Of a stretch of 64,000 nucleotides of DNA, positions 54,301 through 62,790 are shown piece after piece. This stretch comes from Lachnospiraceae bacterium (GTDB taxonomy: Bacteria; Bacillota; Clostridia; Lachnospirales; Lachnospiraceae): positions 310,001 to 374,000 of the forward strand of contig FUZG01000001.1 of assembly GCA_900168235.1 (NCBI GenBank), given 5' to 3'. The stretch's first letter is position 1. Each line of letters starts with the position of its first letter. Made by a program: the position numbers and the translations under genes. The notes under the pieces are model-generated. The model saw only the letters and a list, made by a program, of their open reading frames with translations. It had not been told where the DNA came from and ran no database searches.

Positions 54301-54608
54301 GCGAGCTCCATACCGAGGTTCAGTCCTGCCTGACCGCCGAGGGTAGGAAGTACGGAATCCGGCTTTTCCTTTATAATGATCTCTTCCAGCATCTGAGCTG
54401 TGAGAGGCTCGATGTAAACCTGATCTGCGATCTCCTTATCTGTCATGATGGTAGCAGGATTGGAGTTTACAAGGCAAACTTCAACTCCTTCTTCCTTAAG
54501 AGAACGGCACGCCTGTGTTCCGGCGTAGTCAAACTCCGCTGCCTGACCGATGACGATAGGTCCGGAACCGATGACCAGTACTTTATGTATATCCTTGTTT
54601 CTTGGCAT
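51375..54608 (-). CDS. carB: Carbamoyl-phosphate synthase, large subunit
   Basis: Makes carbamoyl phosphate from bicarbonate, ammonia and two ATP, for pyrimidines and arginine. The 1077-residue protein has two homologous ATP-grasp halves (about 1-550 and 551-940; GSGPIVIGQAAEFDYAGTQ and GSGPIRIGQGIEFDFCSVH) and a C-terminal MGS-like allosteric domain. Length is normal. It follows carA by 32 bases. The allosteric domain suggests control by UMP and ornithine or PRPP. Confidence 0.98.
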   Translation of the reverse strand: MPRNKDIHKVLVIGSGPIVIGQAAEFDYAGTQACRSLKEEGVEVCLVNSNPATIMTDKEIADQVYIEPLTAQMLEEIIIKEKPDSVLPTLGGQAGLNLGMELAESGFLEKHGVKLIGTTAETIRKAEDRLEFKETMEKIGEPVAPSLVVKDVETGADFAKKIGYPVVLRPAYTLGGSGGGIAYNEAELREILANGLRLSRVGEVLVERCISGWKEIEYEVMRDSNGNCITVCNMENLDPVGVHTGDSIVVAPSQTISDKEYQMLRSAALNIIDELKITGGCNVQFALHPNSFEYCVIEVNPRVSRSSALASKATGYPIAKVAAKIALGFTLDEIKNAITKKTYAGFEPALDYCVVKIPRLPFDKFITAKRTLTTQMKATGEVMAIGDNFEGALMKAIRSLEQHVEYLGSYDFTDLSRSQLLKRLEVVDDQRIYVIAEAMRKGIDQETIHQITAIDRWFIDKLAILVDMENRLKDDDLTPALLREAKRIEFPDSVIAELTGKKVEKIRELRREHDIKPSFKMVDTCAAEFKATTPYFYSVYGGEDESGEVEATGKDKKVLVLGSGPIRIGQGIEFDFCSVHATWAFAKAGYETIIINNNPETVSTDFDIADKLYFEPLTEEDVEAIVNTEKPDGAVVQFGGQTAIKLTEALMKMGVPILGTSAENVDRAEDRELFDEVLAKTGIHRAAGQTVFTAEEAVKAADELGYPVLVRPSYVLGGQGMRIAFNDDEIREFIGIINRYTQDHPILVDKYMMGKEVEVDAVCDGEDILIPGIMEHIERAGIHSGDSISVYPAPTLSDKVKETIADYTRRLARELNVLGMINIQFIAMPDDSVYCIEVNPRSSRTVPYISKVTGIPIVDLATRVILGEKIKDLGYEPGLQPAADYYAIKMPVFSFEKVYGAEISLGPEMKSTGECLGIAEDYDEALYKAFLGAGVRLPKHKQVIITVKDSDKKEAIEIGKRFEALGYRIYATRSTAKVLQDSGVHALKVNKVSQESPTVMDLILGHKIDLVIDTPTEGYDKHRDGFLIRRVAIETGINVITALDTASALLTSMEKDAQQSTLVPIDIAKVKSRGKAD

Positions 54609-54640
54609 TTTTTGATCCTTTCGCTGGTAAAAAAATCGTA

Positions 54641-55828
54641 TTACTGTTCTTTCATCATCTCTATGAAGCGGTCAAAAAGGTACTCGCTGTCCTGAGGACC
54701 TCCGCATGCTTCCGGATGGAACTGTACTGTAAAGATCTTCTTTCCGATGTAACGCATACCTTCATTTGTTCCGTCATTGACATTAACAAATGCGGGTACT
54801 GCAACAGAAGGATCCATTTTTTCCTCGTCTACCACATAGCCGTGGTTCTGGGATGTGATGTATACCCGGCCGTTTTCCAGATCCTTGACCGGATGGTTAG
54901 CACCACGATGTCCGTATTTCAGTCTGTGTGTGTCTCCGCCTGCAGCAAGAGCCATGAGCTGATGTCCTAAGCAGATAGCAAAGATCGGCACATCTGACTC
55001 ATAGAGCTTTCTAACCTCTTTGATGACCTCTGTGCACTCCTTCGGATCGCCGGGGCCGTTTGAGATCATGATTCCGTCAGGCTCAAGCGCCAGGATCTCT
55101 TCTGCAGTTGTATCAGAAGGGAATACTGTCACATCGCATCCTCTGTGAGCAAGGTTCAGAGCAATATTTCTCTTTGTTCCTACATCAAGGAGAGCTACCT
55201 TTAAGCCGGCGCCGTTAAGCTCCTTTACTCTGGTAGGAACGCGCTCAGGAAACTCAGGCTTTTCTGTGATACCTGTAGTCGCAACAGCCTTTCCGTGGAG
55301 AACACCGTTCTCTGAGAGCTTCTTTGATCCGGAGATAAAGTACTTGTCCTTGCAGGACACCTTCTTTACCACTCCGGCTGTTGTATATGCCTTGAGCTTC
55401 GGGATCACTTCATCCAGATCGTAATCTGCGTTTGTAGTGATCATTCCGTTCATTGTTCCCTTTTCGCGGAGTATCTTTGTAAGCGCTCTCGTATCGATAC
55501 CTGCGATACCGGGTATATCATATTTCAGCAGGAAATCCTGAATACGACCCCCGGAACGGAAATTGCTCTCTGTTCGGGAAAGCTCATGAACAATGTAACC
55601 ATCAAGCCATACTCTGTCGGACTGCATGTCATCTTCACAGATGCCATAATTTCCGATAAGTGGGTACGTCATACAAACTGCCTGTCCTGCATAGGAAGGA
55701 TCTGTCAGCACCTCAAGGTAGCCGGTCATGGATGTATTGAATACGATCTCACTTACGACTTCCTTTCTGGCGCCAATGCTCTTTCCAGTAAAGACAGTGC
55801 CGTCTTCCAGAATTAAAAATGCCTGCAT
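54641..55828 (-). CDS. carA: Carbamoyl-phosphate synthase, small (glutaminase) subunit
   Basis: Supplies ammonia from glutamine to CarB. The 395-residue protein has the N-terminal CarA domain (LEDGTVFTGKSIGA; FNTSMTGYLEVLTDPSY) and a class I glutaminase domain with Cys in FAICLGHQL and the His-Glu pair in QFHPEACGG. Start supported by AAGGAG six bases before the ATG. No PyrR-binding loop is visible in its 270-base leader, which instead holds a repeat element. Confidence 0.98.
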   Translation of the reverse strand: MQAFLILEDGTVFTGKSIGARKEVVSEIVFNTSMTGYLEVLTDPSYAGQAVCMTYPLIGNYGICEDDMQSDRVWLDGYIVHELSRTESNFRSGGRIQDFLLKYDIPGIAGIDTRALTKILREKGTMNGMITTNADYDLDEVIPKLKAYTTAGVVKKVSCKDKYFISGSKKLSENGVLHGKAVATTGITEKPEFPERVPTRVKELNGAGLKVALLDVGTKRNIALNLAHRGCDVTVFPSDTTAEEILALEPDGIMISNGPGDPKECTEVIKEVRKLYESDVPIFAICLGHQLMALAAGGDTHRLKYGHRGANHPVKDLENGRVYITSQNHGYVVDEEKMDPSVAVPAFVNVNDGTNEGMRYIGKKIFTVQFHPEACGGPQDSEYLFDRFIEMMKEQ

Positions 55829-55846
55829 TCTATGCTCCTTATTAAG

Positions 55847-56040
55847 ATGTTGTAAGGGTCAAAAGTAAATTTTGCCCCTTACTGATGTCACGAACCGCTC
55901 CGCTGCTATGCAGCTATCGCGTTTCTAAAATACTCGCAATCCGCGTAATAACGCTTATTGCTCGTATTTAGCGGGTCCCAAGTTCCAAATCCTTCTTGTG
56001 CAAGCACAATCGGATTTGCACCTTTTGCCCCTGACATCAT
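55847..56040. mobile_element. MITE-like element, copy D, inside the carA leader
   Basis: About 194 bases with imperfect terminal inverted repeats: the right end reads GCCCCTGACATCAT (56027-56040), matching copies A and B, and the left end (55847-55866) is a degenerate mirror of it. Inner stems include AAATCC/GGATTT enclosing TTGTGC/GCACAA, and AAGGG.CAAAA/TTTTG.CCCTT at the left end. It lies between the carA promoter and start codon, so it must be transcribed. It makes up most of the 329-base gap. Confidence 0.65.
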
Positions 56041-56068
56041 TAGGTTATCTGCAAACGTATCGGGCAGA

Positions 56069-56094
56069 CTCATATTAAGTTCTGCCCGACACAA
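56069..56094 (-). other. Hairpin at the 5' end of the carA transcript
   Basis: TCGGGCAG and CTGCCCGA form an eight-base stem within the first 30 or so bases of the predicted transcript. No T run follows, so it is not a terminator; 5' stabilisation is possible. Confidence 0.45.
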
Positions 56095-56104
56095 GGTTCA
56101 CGGT

Positions 56105-56133
56105 ATTTTAACACAGTAAAGTGTTACACGCAA
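56105..56133 (-). promoter_or_regulatory. carAB promoter
   Basis: TTGCGT and TAAAAT with a 17-base spacer on the minus strand, upstream of the hairpin and the repeat element. Confidence 0.6.
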
Positions 56134-56157
56134 CAATGACATTGCGCTGACCATACA

Positions 56158-59100
56158 TTATTTAAAGTATTTTACGCCGGACTCGAAGATCTTCATGTCC
56201 TGATCTCCGTAAATATTGATATTTACGCCGTCTCCTCTTCTTTCAGAGTGGCACATCTTTCCAAGTACGCGTCCGTCTGCACTTGTGATACCTTCTACTG
56301 CACGGTAGGAACCGTTGATATTCCATGTCTCATCCATGGATACTCTTCCGTCCGGATCACTGTACTGAGTTGCGATCTGTCCGTTTTCAAAAAGCTTATC
56401 AAGCACCTTCTCAGGAGCAACAAAGCGTCCCTCACCATGAGATGCAGGATTTGTATAAACATGACCAAGCTCAGCGCCTGCAAGCCATGGAGACTTATTT
56501 GATACTACCCTTGTGTATGCCATCTTGCTGATATGACGGTTGATAGTATTAAAGGTAAGTGTCGGGCTTTCCTCTGTCTGGCTGTCAATGATCTCGCCGT
56601 AAGGCACGAGTCCAAGCTTGATGAGCGCCTGGAAACCATTACAGATACCGAGAGCAAGACCATCTCTCTTGTGGAGGAGATCCATTACTGCCTCTCTGAT
56701 CTTTTCATTTCTGAATGCTGTTGCAAAGAACTTCGCACTTCCGTCCGGCTCATCACCTGCGGAGAATCCTCCCGGGAACATGATGATCTGAGCGTCGTTA
56801 ATAGACTTTGCAAATGCATTTACAGAATCCTTAATAGCATTTTCGTCAAGGTTTGAGAATACACGGATGTCTGTATCAGCGCCTGCTCTCTCAAATGCAC
56901 GTGCACTGTCGTACTCGCAGTTTGTACCCGGAAATACAGGGATGAATACCTTCGGACGGGCTACCTTATTCTTGCAGACATAAACCTTCTTTTCTGTGTA
57001 AAGAGGAGATTCTACATGCTCTGCACCCTTATAAGCCTTTGTAGGGAATACCTTTTCAAGTGTTCCGTTATAAGCTTTCAGAGCTTCTTCCATTGTAACG
57101 GTCATTGAACCGTGTACAAAATTCTGCTCCTCTGTAACAGTACCTACTACATCGTAAGGAACTCCGAGCTTATCAAGTACCTTTACATCAGAAACTTCTG
57201 CAACGATATTACCTGTCTCGGACAGGAACATCTGCTCAGGAAGCCAGTCTTCATTGATCTTTACACCGAGTCCGTTACCAAATGCCATCTTTGATACAGC
57301 GGGTGCGATACCCTTTTCATCAAGTGCGTATGCAGCCTTGATAACGCCTTCCTGTACAGCCTTGTGGATTCCGCGATACAGCTCTGCTGTCTTTTCATAG
57401 TCCGGCAGATCGTACTTATCAAGCGGAATAGTGAACTTAACGATAGCATCTCCTGCCTTCTTAAGCTCAGGTGTTACTACATCCTTGAGCTTTGCTGTAT
57501 CAACTGCAAAGCTTACAAGTGTAGGCGGTACGTTGATCTTTTCAAATGTACCGGACATGGAATCCTTACCGCCGATACTCGGGAGACCGAACTTCATCTG
57601 TGCATCAAAAGCACCAAGGAGTGATGTGAGCGGTGCGCTCCAGCGCTTCTTATCCGCTGTCATTCTCTTGAAATACTCCTGGAATGTGAAACGGATCTTG
57701 TCCATATCACCACCGCTGGCAACGATCTTTGCGATGGATCCTGTTACTGCATATACAGCACCGTGGAACGGACTCCATGATGAGAGATACGGATCATAGT
57801 CATAACTCATCATTGTTACTGTATCTGATGTTCCGTTAAGGACAGGAAGCTTTGCTACCATTGTCTGGATCGGAGTAGTCTGGTTCTTTCCGCCGTAAGG
57901 CATCTCAACAGTACCTGCACCGATACTTGCATCAAATCTCTCTACGAGACCCTTCTGTGAGCACTGGTTGAGGTCTGCGAGTGTATTGATCCACTCCTTC
58001 TTCTCATCCTTTACAGTTACCATTTCTCCGAAGTAGCTCTTCTTTTCGGACGGCATCTGTACAGCTACCTTTGTCTCCTGGTGAGCTCCGTTTGTATTAA
58101 GGAAAGCACGGCTGATGTCTACGATGGACTTGCCTCTCCACTTGAGAACGAGACGAGGCTCCTTTGTAACAACAGCAACCTTTGTAGCTTCGAGGTTTTC
58201 CTCTGCAGCATACTTCAGGAACTGCTCTGCGTCTTCTTCACGAACAACTACAGCCATACGTTCCTGAGACTCGGAGATCGCAAGCTCTGTACCGTCAAGA
58301 CCTGCATACTTCTTCGGAACTTTATCGAGATCAACTTCCAGACCATCTGCAAGCTCACCGATAGCAACAGAAACTCCGCCCGCGCCAAAGTCATTACATA
58401 CCTTGATCAGAAGAGATACTTCCGGACGACGGAAAAGTCTCTGGAGCTTTCTCTCTGTAGGAGCGTTACCCTTCTGAACCTCAGCACCGCATGTGTCGAT
58501 GGACTCAGTTGTATGAACCTTGGAAGAACCTGTAGCACCGCCGATACCGTCACGGCCTGTACGTCCGCCGAGAAGGATGATGATGTCGCCCGGATCTGCT
58601 GTCTCACGGATGACATTTTTCTGCGGAGCTGCTGCCATAACGGCGCCGATCTCCATTCTCTTTGCCACATAATCCGGATGATAGATCTCACGGACAAGTC
58701 CTGTTGCGAGACCGATCTGGTTACCATATGATGAATAGCCGTGAGCAGCTTCACGAACCAGCTTCTTCTGAGGAAGTTTTCCGTGGATAGTCTCGGATAC
58801 GGGTACTGTAGGATCTGCAGCACCTGTCACACGCATAGCCTGATATACGTATGCACGACCTGAAAGGGGATCACGGATAGCTCCGCCGAGACATGTAGCA
58901 GCACCACCGAAAGGCTCGATTTCTGTAGGGTGGTTGTGTGTCTCATTCTTGAACATTACGAGCCAGTTTTCTGTGCTCTTCTTTCCTTTTTCATCTGTGA
59001 TCTCTACGGGAACTACAATAGAACAAGCATTGATCTCATCTGACTTTTCGAGATCTTCAAGCTTTCCTGCTTTTTTAAGTGCTCTTGCACCCATTGTTGC

Positions 59101-59946
59101 AATGTCCATAAGGCAGACGAACTTATCACCATCATTCTCCTTAAGACGCTTTGCACCATAAACGCTCTTACGATTTTTAAGATATGACTTCCATGCGTTT
59201 TCAATGGGCTTTTTATAGAAACCATCATCAAACTCCACCTGAGTGAGCTCAGTCTGGAATGTTGTATGACGGCAATGATCTGACCAGTATGTGTCGAGTA
59301 CGCGAACTTCTGTAACGGAAGGATCTCTCTTCTCTTCCTTCTTAAAATAATTCTGGATGTGCTTAAAATCTTTATAGGTCATTGCAAGACCGAGGGATTC
59401 ATAGAGCTTTTTAAGTTCAGCATCCTTCATTGTGATGAAACCATCAAAGATCTTTATATCTTCCGGCTCATCGTAATTTACTTCCAGAGTCTTCGGCTTT
59501 TCGAGACCGATGATACGTGAATCAACAGGATTAACTACGTAATCCTTGATAGTCTTTACTTCATCCTCTGTAAGATCTCCTGTCAGGCAATATACTTCAG
59601 CTGTACGGATGATCGGATTTTCACTTCCTTTAAGGAAACGGATACACTGAACTGCGGAATCAGCTCTCTGATCAAACTGTCCCGGCAAAAACTCAACTGA
59701 AAAAACAGTATCTTTGTTGTTTCGTGGAAAATCCTCTTCATAAAGGTTGTCTACAGGCGGCTCAGAAAAAACACTTTCTTCTGCTTTTTCAAAAATGTCT
59801 TTACTGATGTTCTCCACGTCGTAGCGGATAAGATGACGAACTTCAACATCCTTTCCGATGCCGATGTAATTCCTGATCTCATCCTCCAGCTCTTTTGCGC
59901 GTACTGCAAAGGGCTGTTTCTTTTCCACATAGATACGTCTGACCAT
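56158..59946 (-). CDS. purL: Phosphoribosylformylglycinamidine synthase, long single-chain form
   Basis: Converts FGAR to FGAM with glutamine and ATP in purine synthesis. The protein has 1262 residues from the ATG at 59946, which has GAGGAG eight bases upstream; the GTG three codons earlier would touch it. It joins the synthase halves (residues to about 970; DNxxRHTTFQ-type DHCRHTTF, GGKNQTTPIQ, GGKDSMSGT) to a C-terminal glutaminase (VFPGTNCEYDSARAF; Cys in LGICNGFQ; His in ASHGEGRFV). Most Bacilli use separate PurS, PurL and PurQ, whereas this fused form is common in Clostridia and Proteobacteria. It is far from purF here, with its own leader. Confidence 0.97.
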   Translation of the reverse strand: MVRRIYVEKKQPFAVRAKELEDEIRNYIGIGKDVEVRHLIRYDVENISKDIFEKAEESVFSEPPVDNLYEEDFPRNNKDTVFSVEFLPGQFDQRADSAVQCIRFLKGSENPIIRTAEVYCLTGDLTEDEVKTIKDYVVNPVDSRIIGLEKPKTLEVNYDEPEDIKIFDGFITMKDAELKKLYESLGLAMTYKDFKHIQNYFKKEEKRDPSVTEVRVLDTYWSDHCRHTTFQTELTQVEFDDGFYKKPIENAWKSYLKNRKSVYGAKRLKENDGDKFVCLMDIATMGARALKKAGKLEDLEKSDEINACSIVVPVEITDEKGKKSTENWLVMFKNETHNHPTEIEPFGGAATCLGGAIRDPLSGRAYVYQAMRVTGAADPTVPVSETIHGKLPQKKLVREAAHGYSSYGNQIGLATGLVREIYHPDYVAKRMEIGAVMAAAPQKNVIRETADPGDIIILLGGRTGRDGIGGATGSSKVHTTESIDTCGAEVQKGNAPTERKLQRLFRRPEVSLLIKVCNDFGAGGVSVAIGELADGLEVDLDKVPKKYAGLDGTELAISESQERMAVVVREEDAEQFLKYAAEENLEATKVAVVTKEPRLVLKWRGKSIVDISRAFLNTNGAHQETKVAVQMPSEKKSYFGEMVTVKDEKKEWINTLADLNQCSQKGLVERFDASIGAGTVEMPYGGKNQTTPIQTMVAKLPVLNGTSDTVTMMSYDYDPYLSSWSPFHGAVYAVTGSIAKIVASGGDMDKIRFTFQEYFKRMTADKKRWSAPLTSLLGAFDAQMKFGLPSIGGKDSMSGTFEKINVPPTLVSFAVDTAKLKDVVTPELKKAGDAIVKFTIPLDKYDLPDYEKTAELYRGIHKAVQEGVIKAAYALDEKGIAPAVSKMAFGNGLGVKINEDWLPEQMFLSETGNIVAEVSDVKVLDKLGVPYDVVGTVTEEQNFVHGSMTVTMEEALKAYNGTLEKVFPTKAYKGAEHVESPLYTEKKVYVCKNKVARPKVFIPVFPGTNCEYDSARAFERAGADTDIRVFSNLDENAIKDSVNAFAKSINDAQIIMFPGGFSAGDEPDGSAKFFATAFRNEKIREAVMDLLHKRDGLALGICNGFQALIKLGLVPYGEIIDSQTEESPTLTFNTINRHISKMAYTRVVSNKSPWLAGAELGHVYTNPASHGEGRFVAPEKVLDKLFENGQIATQYSDPDGRVSMDETWNINGSYRAVEGITSADGRVLGKMCHSERRGDGVNINIYGDQDMKIFESGVKYFK

Positions 59947-59977
59947 TACACACACTCCTCTTGGAACATTTGCTTTT

Positions 59978-60063
59978 CATCCGACTAAATTTTGCCGGAT
60001 GTCCTTTTTGTAATGTCCTTACAAAAAGGCTCCTCTTGAATCACCGTCCGGTCCATTCCGGAC
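59978..60063 (-). promoter_or_regulatory. Three consecutive hairpins in the purL leader
   Basis: In transcript order: GTCCGG/CCGGAC (60063-60046), CCTTTTTGTAA/TTACAAAAAGG (60029-60003, eleven perfect pairs, five-base loop) and CATCCG/CGGATG (60001-59978). GCCGGATG-like and GTCCGG-like arms of the first and third hairpins could also pair with each other, so alternative folds are possible. It does not match purine riboswitch sequence. Confidence 0.6.
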
Positions 60064-60083
60064 ATTACTAAATATTATCTATA

Positions 60084-60136
60084 ACGGGTTCCTAAAAAAC
60101 CCGTATTTCAAGGCGGTCGTAATAGTACCGACCGCC
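60084..60136 (-). terminator. Hairpin pair between the 151-residue gene and purL
   Basis: GGCGGTCG/CGACCGCC (60112-60136, nine-base loop) just after the upstream gene's stop, followed on the minus strand by ACGGGTT/AACCCGT enclosing a T run. Probably a terminator, but the T run is not adjacent to the main stem. Confidence 0.5.
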
Positions 60137-60145
60137 GTGAAACCA

Positions 60146-60601
60146 TTACTGCTGCATTTGATAGAAATCCATTATTTCCCGTAATTTTGAAAGAACTCTG
60201 AGGAAGATTTCCTCCTGAACTCCTTCGCTCCAACGGGTACCATTATGCATGCCTTCAAGTACGTACCTTGACAAAAAACCGCGAAGGGCATTTATATCCC
60301 TCACTGTGGCACGTGCGATAAACCTTCTTTCATCATCATGAGTCCTTATCCTGTTCCTTGAATAAGCATAAGGATAATTCCTGTCCATGAGTTTTGATAC
60401 AGAAGCTTTTTTAACAAAATCAAGTAAAGTCGAATCAAATACCGGAAATTTCAGCTTTGATTCTCCCTGTTTTCCATCATATGCATGAGCGACGTCTTTT
60501 CCTGTCTTTCCAACAAAATAAGGTATATAGACAGAGAGCGTCCTCACATCCGACCCGTAGGTCGAGATAAATTCAGCTGCTACAACATTCTCTGATTCCA
60601 A
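60146..60601 (-). CDS. Uncharacterised 151-residue protein, TTG start
   Basis: Not recognised. A soluble, basic protein: an N-terminal Tyr/Val-rich segment (FISTYGSDVRTLSVYIPYFVGKTG), a Lys-rich middle and an Arg/Asp-rich helical C-terminal half (THDDERRFIARATVRDINALRGFLSRYVLEGMHNG). The start codon is TTG, chosen because GGAAAGGAG lies eight bases upstream and there is no better ATG. It lies 36 bases after the 702-residue gene with a CRP-like N-terminus, so the two are probably cotranscribed and may work together. Confidence 0.65.
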   Translation of the reverse strand: MESENVVAAEFISTYGSDVRTLSVYIPYFVGKTGKDVAHAYDGKQGESKLKFPVFDSTLLDFVKKASVSKLMDRNYPYAYSRNRIRTHDDERRFIARATVRDINALRGFLSRYVLEGMHNGTRWSEGVQEEIFLRVLSKLREIMDFYQMQQ

Positions 60602-60637
60602 AAGAAATGCTCCTTTCCGGAAGCGGCAAATTAACGA

Positions 60638-62746
60638 TCAGCGAAGCAGGTAGTCCAATTCTTCAGTCATTTCCGCGGGTACTTCCTTCCCCAGGTTTTC
60701 GACCTTCTTGATAGCTACCTGGACTAATTTCGCCTTTCCTGACTGCTTTACTTTCCATTTATCAATTATATCTGCGTACTGCGGATTTTCATGCATCTTG
60801 TCACGAAGTGCTTTCGGGAACGGACAGTAACGATATACTATTCCGCGTGCCACCTTATTCATTCTGGCAGAACCCGATGCCTCATTTCTTATATACATGT
60901 TGTAGTCCTGTATAAATACGCCGCGATAGTTATTTCTGGCTTTCTGCAATGCAGTCTTGATCTTTTCACGGGTATCCGGTGAAAGTTCATGATTCTTTTT
61001 ATAGAACTGCAGGTAATCACAATATTCACTTGTAAGGGACGGATCTGTCACATCATTCCAGTGCACACCCTGTATCCTTCGACACATCTCCCAGCGATAC
61101 TCGCCGCAGAGTTTGACAATAGCCTCATCCAAATCCTCTGTAAAGAAGATCGGCATCAGCATTCTTGCCGGTGTATCACGTTTCTTTCCGTCAATTTCCT
61201 GCCACATAAGGGTTCTGGAACCCATATTCGGCATCAGTATGATATTCGGAAGCACCTCGACATTCTTTATGAACTGATTAATTTCCAAGTCAGCATAATT
61301 CCTGAATGTCTCACGATAGAAGCACGAAAAATCAATCTCACGAAGCTTGTCGATAGCCTGCATGAGCTTATCCTTTGTGAGGAGAGTCTGGTCCAGCGGC
61401 CTTATTATCTCCTCAGAATTGAACTGAGGGATAAATGTGGTGATACGGCCGTAAGTAACCCTGTTACCCATTGCAAGGAGATTTTCTATCTCAAACTTTA
61501 CACGCTCCTTGCGGTCATTCTGAAGTTCAGCAGCCTGAGCCTTTGTAATATTTCCGCTCTGAACCTGCTCTCTCAAGTACTCCGGATAATCCGCATCAAA
61601 CTCGTTCTTGGAAGGATTTTCCTTCATCTCGTAAATCCTTCTGAGCCACTCAGGAACGGTAAATACATGATTATTTGGATCAGGTCTCCAGTGAAGCATG
61701 AGATTATAAAGCTTCGCTGTGTCCTCTTTTCCCACAAGACGCTCATCCAAAAATCCAAACATGAGGAACATCCTGACTTCCGGCGGAGGTGTAGGATCCT
61801 CAAGCGTCTTCATGTAAACATCCGTATAAATCTTGTAGAAGTCACGTGCCAGCTCTTTTCTGAGCTTACGCATCTCGTCACTTGTATCGTTTTTATCAGG
61901 CGCTGCAATAAACTGATCCACGAGCTGATGCATATTCCTCGAGGTCTCTGCATTTGAACCAGCGTATCCAAGGATGATATCCATGGCTCCGGTGATCTCT
62001 TTTGTAACCTCTTCTCCGCCTGCAGCTGCGCCTGCCTGCTCGGTCCTTGATTTCAGGAAACGGAAATCAAACTCAAAGTCGCCTACTGCTTCTTCAAGCT
62101 TTTCCCTGTATTCCGCAAGCTCCATGATCTGGGATGAAACGGTCGTATCAAATTCAGACATTCTCATTACTGTTCCGATACAGAGATCCGGAGAAATAGC
62201 ATAAAAGCCCTTTCTCACAAGAGCGTCGTTTTCCATGAGGCTGTTAAGATATGTCATTCTCCAGCCTTCCAATCCTTCCTTTTCAGGAGGAGCTGCAAGA
62301 GACTGTACCTCAGGGTACTCCTTTGCTTCCTGTCCCGTCTGGATAGTGAGTGCAGGATAAGAGTCAAAGTCACTCTTTACGGAGTGATATCTCGCCTCTG
62401 TCTCTGTATGCAGTTTTTCATACCATGAATAAAGATCCAGCGCAGTCTTTACAGAACTTGACGCTAAAACCGGTGAGATCTTTCCCTGCATCTGAACAAC
62501 CTTTGCAATGTCTTCTACCGAAGTAAATTCATGCGTATAGACCGTCACGTCGTCTACCGCTTCGTAGTCATACACATACTCTTCATCAGGTGTTTCAAAA
62601 CACCCGATAAGAGCTCCTGTCTTCAGAATCATGCTTCCGTAAGAATTGGATACTCTGACCTGCCCCTTCAGCAGGATCTCCACTTCCTCCACACGTTCCC
62701 CAATAGTGTGAAGCATATCATCCGCTTTAATTTCCTTCATACCCAT
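60638..62746 (-). CDS. Large protein with CRP-like cyclic-nucleotide-binding N-terminus
   Basis: A 702-residue soluble protein. Residues 1-85 follow the cNMP-binding beta-roll pattern (LLKGQVRVSNSYGSMILKTGALIGCF, then acidic and aromatic residues), but the phosphate-binding Arg motif is not obvious, so the ligand may differ. Residues 90-275 are mixed helices. From about 300 on there is a long, Arg/Lys/Glu-rich helical domain with no match I know (RKELARDFYKIYTDVYMKTLEDPTPPPE; NLLAMGNRVTYGRITTFIPQF; the conserved-looking GSRTLMWQEIDGKKRD). There is no helix-turn-helix. GAGGG lies eight bases before the ATG. It lies 44 bases after the antiporter gene and before the 151-residue gene. Confidence 0.7.
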   Translation of the reverse strand: MGMKEIKADDMLHTIGERVEEVEILLKGQVRVSNSYGSMILKTGALIGCFETPDEEYVYDYEAVDDVTVYTHEFTSVEDIAKVVQMQGKISPVLASSSVKTALDLYSWYEKLHTETEARYHSVKSDFDSYPALTIQTGQEAKEYPEVQSLAAPPEKEGLEGWRMTYLNSLMENDALVRKGFYAISPDLCIGTVMRMSEFDTTVSSQIMELAEYREKLEEAVGDFEFDFRFLKSRTEQAGAAAGGEEVTKEITGAMDIILGYAGSNAETSRNMHQLVDQFIAAPDKNDTSDEMRKLRKELARDFYKIYTDVYMKTLEDPTPPPEVRMFLMFGFLDERLVGKEDTAKLYNLMLHWRPDPNNHVFTVPEWLRRIYEMKENPSKNEFDADYPEYLREQVQSGNITKAQAAELQNDRKERVKFEIENLLAMGNRVTYGRITTFIPQFNSEEIIRPLDQTLLTKDKLMQAIDKLREIDFSCFYRETFRNYADLEINQFIKNVEVLPNIILMPNMGSRTLMWQEIDGKKRDTPARMLMPIFFTEDLDEAIVKLCGEYRWEMCRRIQGVHWNDVTDPSLTSEYCDYLQFYKKNHELSPDTREKIKTALQKARNNYRGVFIQDYNMYIRNEASGSARMNKVARGIVYRYCPFPKALRDKMHENPQYADIIDKWKVKQSGKAKLVQVAIKKVENLGKEVPAEMTEELDYLLR

Positions 62747-62790
62747 AAGCTTAACCCTCTTTTCTTAAATATTTATTACACCCTTCCCAT

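Noticed and set aside
55906-56094. 62-residue minus-strand open frame in the carA leader
   Set aside because: It lies inside the inverted-repeat element, has no ribosome-binding site and changes with the stems; it is a by-product of the repeat.
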